Origin: Variovorax paradoxus
GTDB taxonomy: Bacteria > Pseudomonadota > Gammaproteobacteria > Burkholderiales > Burkholderiaceae_C
DNA length: 64,000 nt
Assembly (NCBI RefSeq): GCF_030811855.1
Contig: NZ_JAUSRN010000012.1
Coordinates: 124,001-188,000 of the forward strand
Direction of reading: 5' to 3'
Shown: positions 60,490 through 64,000 of the stretch, one piece after another
How positions within the stretch are numbered: position 1 is the stretch's first letter
Layout: each line of letters opens with the position of its first letter
The notes under the pieces: model-generated
What the model was told of the DNA's origin: nothing
Databases searched by the model: none
Seen by the model: the letters and a program-made list of their open reading frames with translations, nothing else
Position numbers and translations under genes: made by a program

Positions 60490-61434
60490 ATGGATCGCAT
60501 CGACGCCATGCACCTTTTCACTCGAATCGTCGAGCTCGGCAGCCTCACGGCTGCTGCTGAAGAGCTGGACCTGTCCCGCTCGAACGTGAGCTACGCGCTT
60601 CAAGGCCTCGAGAAACGCCTTCGGGTGCGGCTGCTGAACCGCTCGACGCGCCACGTGAGCCCCACTTCCGAAGGTCACACCTACTACGAACGCTGTCGCC
60701 GCGTGCTGGCTGAGGTCGAGCATGCGGAATCGATGCTCAGCGAAGCGGCGTCGAACCCACAGGGGCGCCTTCGCGTCGATCTGCAGGCCGGCCTTGCTGC
60801 CGCATTCGTGTATCCGCACCTGAACGACTTCTGCACGCGCTATCCCGGCATCGACCTGGTGATCGGCACCGGCGACCGCCTCGTCGATCTGGTCCGCGAA
60901 GGCGTGGACTGCGTGTTGCGCGGCGGCATGCCGCGCGAGTCGGGGCTGGTCGCTCGCCGCATCGCGCTGCTGCCGACCTTCACCTGTGGCAGCCGGCACT
61001 ACATCGCCGTCAACGGCAAACCGAAGACGCTGGAGCAGCTGCGCGAGCACCAGGCGGTGAACTTCCTCTCATCGGCCACCGGAAGAAGTTCGCCGTTCGA
61101 GTTCATGGTGGACGGCAAGCTGCACAGCGTCACGCTGCGTGGCCGCGTCAGCGTCACGACCGCGGAAGCCTACCGGGCCTGCTGCCTGCAGGGACTGGGG
61201 CTCATCCAGACGCCGCGCTTCGGCGTGGAGGACCTCGTGGCCTCGGGCGATCTGGTCGAGGTGCTGGGCGCGTATCGTCCGCCGCCGATGCCGGTATCGG
61301 TCATTTTCGCCCAGCAGCGGCAGATGACGCCCAAGGTCCGGGTGTTCATCGACTGGATCGTCGAGCGCTTTCAGACACTCCCGGTCGCACGTGGCAAGTC
61401 TCGATCTGTGCGCGCTGCCTCAGCGGGATCGTGA
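60490..61434 (+). CDS. LysR family transcriptional regulator
   Basis: A 314-residue LTTR: HTH in MHLFTRIVELGSLTAAAEEL and SRSNVSYALQGLEKRL; effector domain from GRLRVDLQAGLAAAFVYPHL. Divergent from the SDR gene at 59585, with the inverted repeat at 60454 between them, so it most likely controls that gene. Confidence 0.9.
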   Translation: MDRIDAMHLFTRIVELGSLTAAAEELDLSRSNVSYALQGLEKRLRVRLLNRSTRHVSPTSEGHTYYERCRRVLAEVEHAESMLSEAASNPQGRLRVDLQAGLAAAFVYPHLNDFCTRYPGIDLVIGTGDRLVDLVREGVDCVLRGGMPRESGLVARRIALLPTFTCGSRHYIAVNGKPKTLEQLREHQAVNFLSSATGRSSPFEFMVDGKLHSVTLRGRVSVTTAEAYRACCLQGLGLIQTPRFGVEDLVASGDLVEVLGAYRPPPMPVSVIFAQQRQMTPKVRVFIDWIVERFQTLPVARGKSRSVRAASAGS

Positions 61435-61870
61435 CCTTCGAGCGTGGCCCTGTGTCGGCAGCACCGGCCGGCCATCGTTGTGTCGCGGCCAGCCTGTTCC
61501 GCACTTCTTCGCTGATGAACGCCGTGAAGGCGCGAACGAGGGGACGCACCATGTGCACGTGGGGCAGGATGGCATAGATCGTCTTGGGGCGCAGCGAGTA
61601 CGGCGGCAGCACCTCGACGAGTGCGCCTGTCGCCAGGTCGTCGCAGACATGGAAGCGGTAGAAGTTGCCGCTTTGCTCCGCTGGAGCTGCCCGTCGCGAA
61701 CGTCTGGAGGTAGCCGTTCAGTGGCTTTGACGAAGGTCAGCTTCTCTTGATGCTGAAGGACCGCACCGGGCCCATAGCCGACATACCTACTTCCCGGAAG
61801 CGGACGCTCGTTGAATGTCCGGATCAGAGCACGGCGTAAAGCTGCTTCGGGCCCGTTCACGACGGCGGCG
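61435..61870 (-). pseudogene. Remnant of a LysR-type effector domain
   Basis: On the minus strand, RYVGYGPGAVLQHQEKL and, after a frame change near 61670, NFYRFHVCDDLATGALVEVL, PKTIYAILPHVHMVRPLVRA and FTAFISEEV match the C-terminal half of a LysR regulator. The N-terminal HTH half is missing. The rest of the 61435-62015 stretch shows nothing else I can support. Confidence 0.6.
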
Positions 61871-62015
61871 CGACCGGCTACAGTCCGCCACTTGCTGCCG
61901 CTTTCCAAGGGCAGCTCTAGGACATCTCACTTTAGCCGCTCTTGTTTTCTGCAGCTGCCAATCGACCTCCCGAGTTCGATGCGCGGCTTCCTTGATGCGC
62001 GCTCGTCGCTTGATC

Positions 62016-64000
62016 TCAGGTATGCGCTTCAATCAGCGCCTGCCAGTGCTTGGGATCCTCAGTCTGGATGAGCGTCAGCATCTCGTTGATCGCTGCTTCG
62101 ATGTCGCAGATCAGGTCGTTGTTCTCAGCCAGCCGCTCGATGTTGTTGGCGTGGCTGAAGTAGTGCAAGGCCTTGAGGATCCGCTTGGCCGGTTCCACGC
62201 CAAAAAGCGTCTCGACACGGGTGTCGACCGTCACCTCGTGGTGGGTCGGTATGCGTCCGTAAGAATACAGCTCAACAAAGCGGCGCATGGCGTTGGGCAG
62301 CATTAGCAGCAGCTCCATCTCTTCGGCGCCGCGTTCCTGCCGGAACCTGTTCAGCACACCAAACAGGAAGTGGTACTCAGACGAGTAATTCAGCAGTGCC
62401 GCAGGCATGTCGACCAACGCGGATGTGGTCGGCGTGGTGCGCTTGACCAGGCAGTACCTGGCCTTCTTCTTGTCGGGCTTGAGCTCGCGTACCAGGGAAA
62501 AGAAGTTGAAGTTGTGGGTCAGCACGAACAGCTGCTTGCAGCGGGTGCGCCACTCCATGTTTCCGTTGGCCTGCACTTGGTGGAAAAACGCTTCTCGAAT
62601 GACGCCGATCACCTGGAAGATGTGGTTGCTGTCCAAGCTGGATATGGGGTCGTCGATGCACACGATGACATCGGCCAGATTGGCAACTTCCTTCAGCTTG
62701 GCCATGAAGTACGCGAAGGCAATAGCGGTCTTCTCACCCTCGCTCAAGTATGTAGCCGGCCGGCCGCCCTTGCGCGTGAGCCGGAACCGTTCCTGCCCGT
62801 CGACGTCGACGACGTCGATGTTGACGCTGGACGGCCCCAGCAGGGAGTGGATTCGCTCGTTGATCTCCTGCCGGCCCCGCTGCGCCTTATGGATGATGGC
62901 CCGCTGGCTAGCTTCCGCGGCCATTACGCCATTGCGCCAACGATGGAAGCGCCCGCGGCGCTGCTCCCGGGCCTTGCGCTCGGCATCGAGTCGATCCAAC
63001 TGCTGCTTCACGACGAAGTCAGCGGCGTAGTGCGCCTTTAGTTTGGTGATGGCCTGCGCTTTGGCCTGGTCGAAATTGTTGGAGACCCGGTTGTGCTCCG
63101 CGATGATGGTGTTGATGGCGGCCACAGCCTGAGCCACGTCGGCCCAAGGCTTGCCGTGGCTTGCCGGCATCGGGATCAACGCGCGCGGGGACTCAACTTT
63201 ACGCTCAAGCGCTGATTGCAGTGCCAACACGTCCGCGTTGTACGCGTTGACCGACTGCTTCAAGTTGGCGGCAGCCTCTCTGTAGCCCTCGCGAAATGAG
63301 GCGTACAGCTCGCTCTCTGCCCGAGGCGCGAAGGCCAGCACGGACGTCCCCACTCTGGCCAGCAGGTTGGCGATAGCGTCCGCGTGGGTGATCAGGTCTT
63401 TGGAGAAGTGGGTTCGAAGCGCCGCCAGTCGTTCTTCGCTGAGCGGCGACGCACAAAAGAGGCAGTCGTCTTTGTGCTGGTGGAGCGGCATGCCCTGCAG
63501 CACCCACCGCTCGACGTCTGCGTTCTGCGCCAAGGCTTGGATGGCGTTGGCCAGGTCCGGCACCTTGGCTAGCAGCGGTTGAGCCTCGGACAGGAGTTGG
63601 CGAAGCTTGGTGTCCAAGCTGCTGGACGGCAGCGGCTGCAGCCGGTCCTGGTCCGAGGCGCGGGCCAGACGTAGGTTCGCCTGCAGATCATCTGCAGACA
63701 GCATTGCCGCGCCCGGGTTCTGCCGGACCGATTGCGCCTCCCGGTCCAGGTGGTCTGCTCGGAACGAAGCGTTGAGCGCCATGGTCTCCCGTATGGTCGC
63801 CGCCGTGGCCGTGCGCGCCGCACCAAGATCCTGGGCAGCTTTCTCAAGGGCCGCTTCGGTTCTGGCCACAGCCTGCGCAATCTTGGACCGCAGTCTTTCA
63901 CATTGCGCCAATTTATCGATCGCTGCCTTGGACTCCTCGCCCAACAGGAAGATCGGGTTGAAGTGGTCGCCCGCGAAATTGAGGTTCGTCGCCACGAAGT
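62016..64000 (-). CDS. AAA_13/COG4694 ATPase with zinc-hook motif, RloC/PrrC-like (5' end outside window)
   Basis: About 660 C-terminal residues are visible; the Walker A end lies beyond the window. In order: helical coiled coil (SKAAIDKLAQCERLRSKIAQ), a CxxC hook DDCLFCASPLSEERL in the middle, a second coiled coil, then ABC signature TYLSEGEKTAIAFAYFMAKL, Walker B VIVCIDDPISSLDS and switch His VLTHNFNFF. The tail has YSSEYHFLF, PNAMRRFVELYS and a later FSHANN. RRFVE followed by His 36-40 residues on resembles the Arg-x3-Glu...His set of PrrC/RloC tRNA nucleases. A phage-defence role is inferred. Confidence 0.8.
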   Translation of the reverse strand, partial: FVATNLNFAGDHFNPIFLLGEESKAAIDKLAQCERLRSKIAQAVARTEAALEKAAQDLGAARTATAATIRETMALNASFRADHLDREAQSVRQNPGAAMLSADDLQANLRLARASDQDRLQPLPSSSLDTKLRQLLSEAQPLLAKVPDLANAIQALAQNADVERWVLQGMPLHQHKDDCLFCASPLSEERLAALRTHFSKDLITHADAIANLLARVGTSVLAFAPRAESELYASFREGYREAAANLKQSVNAYNADVLALQSALERKVESPRALIPMPASHGKPWADVAQAVAAINTIIAEHNRVSNNFDQAKAQAITKLKAHYAADFVVKQQLDRLDAERKAREQRRGRFHRWRNGVMAAEASQRAIIHKAQRGRQEINERIHSLLGPSSVNIDVVDVDGQERFRLTRKGGRPATYLSEGEKTAIAFAYFMAKLKEVANLADVIVCIDDPISSLDSNHIFQVIGVIREAFFHQVQANGNMEWRTRCKQLFVLTHNFNFFSLVRELKPDKKKARYCLVKRTTPTTSALVDMPAALLNYSSEYHFLFGVLNRFRQERGAEEMELLLMLPNAMRRFVELYSYGRIPTHHEVTVDTRVETLFGVEPAKRILKALHYFSHANNIERLAENNDLICDIEAAINEMLTLIQTEDPKHWQALIEAHT

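Noticed and set aside
1..64000. tRNA or rRNA genes, CRISPR arrays, insertion sequences, att sites
   Set aside because: No cloverleaf-like stretches, regular repeat-spacer arrays, transposase genes or target-site duplications were seen on reading both strands; a dedicated scan could still find a missed tRNA.

Overview
The window is high-GC proteobacterial DNA packed with catabolic operons. Tctc/Bug-type tripartite-tricarboxylate binding proteins, many LysR regulators, CoA-thioester enzymes, a CioAB-type oxidase and the general gene style point to Burkholderiales, most likely Comamonadaceae close to Variovorax. The genus is an inference from gene content; there is no rRNA or housekeeping marker here. 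I saw no tRNA, rRNA, CRISPR array, IS element or phage module.

Layout. 1-8850 (+): a tightly overlapped acyl-CoA degradation operon (MaoC hydratase, SDR, two acyl-CoA dehydrogenases, acyl-CoA ligase, PaaG-like isomerase/hydratase, Zn-ribbon OB-fold protein with its thiolase partner, Bug binding protein), interrupted at 6577-6664 by a G/C-rich palindromic repeat. 9165-17697 (+): a GntR regulator followed by an unusual redox/transport operon: an AprA-like flavoprotein, a short AprB-like ferredoxin, a HEAT-repeat protein, a FdxA-like ferredoxin, a NitT/TauT-type ABC importer whose binding protein has an extra C-terminal domain, a DUF971 protein and a ferredoxin-NADP reductase. This is the best candidate for an undescribed system. 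17768-24588: an accessory lspA, AraC regulator, FAH/hydrolase/amidohydrolase operon, SDR, and an alpha/beta hydrolase broken by an in-frame TGA, with a divergent LysR gene from 24708 and clear inverted-repeat operators.

25914-31375 holds small genes (lipoprotein, MORN-like protein, a four-helix styrene-oxide-isomerase/HabA-like protein) and a minus-strand operon pairing AroQ and AroE with a CoA transferase, MaoC, VOC and ketopantoate-reductase-like proteins, controlled by a divergent LysR gene. 32537-35726 is a TetR gene plus a split, order-inverted PEP-synthase/rifampin-phosphotransferase-like pair with CTC/GAG-rich codon use and a leaderless-type promoter, suggesting transfer from an actinobacterium. 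36916-41347 is an aldehyde dehydrogenase/cupin/FAD oxidoreductase operon that decays at its 3' end into two frameshifted genes. 41504-45137 is a HAD/kinase/aminotransferase/Lrp amine-metabolism set.

45178-50587 contains a Bug protein with divergent MarR, a secreted amidohydrolase, and a cioAB operon with an unlisted 52-aa DUF2474 gene and an FNR/ANR-like site. 51852-55080 pairs an orphan TRAP-type binding protein with a GGDEF-EAL protein. 55100-55563 is a small gene with a near-perfect LexA box overlapping its start. 55589-61434 has LysR-controlled RidA and SDR genes among several decaying genes. The right edge (62016 onward, minus) is a truncated-by-window AAA_13 ATPase with a CxxC zinc-hook motif, related to RloC/PrrC-type defence nucleases.
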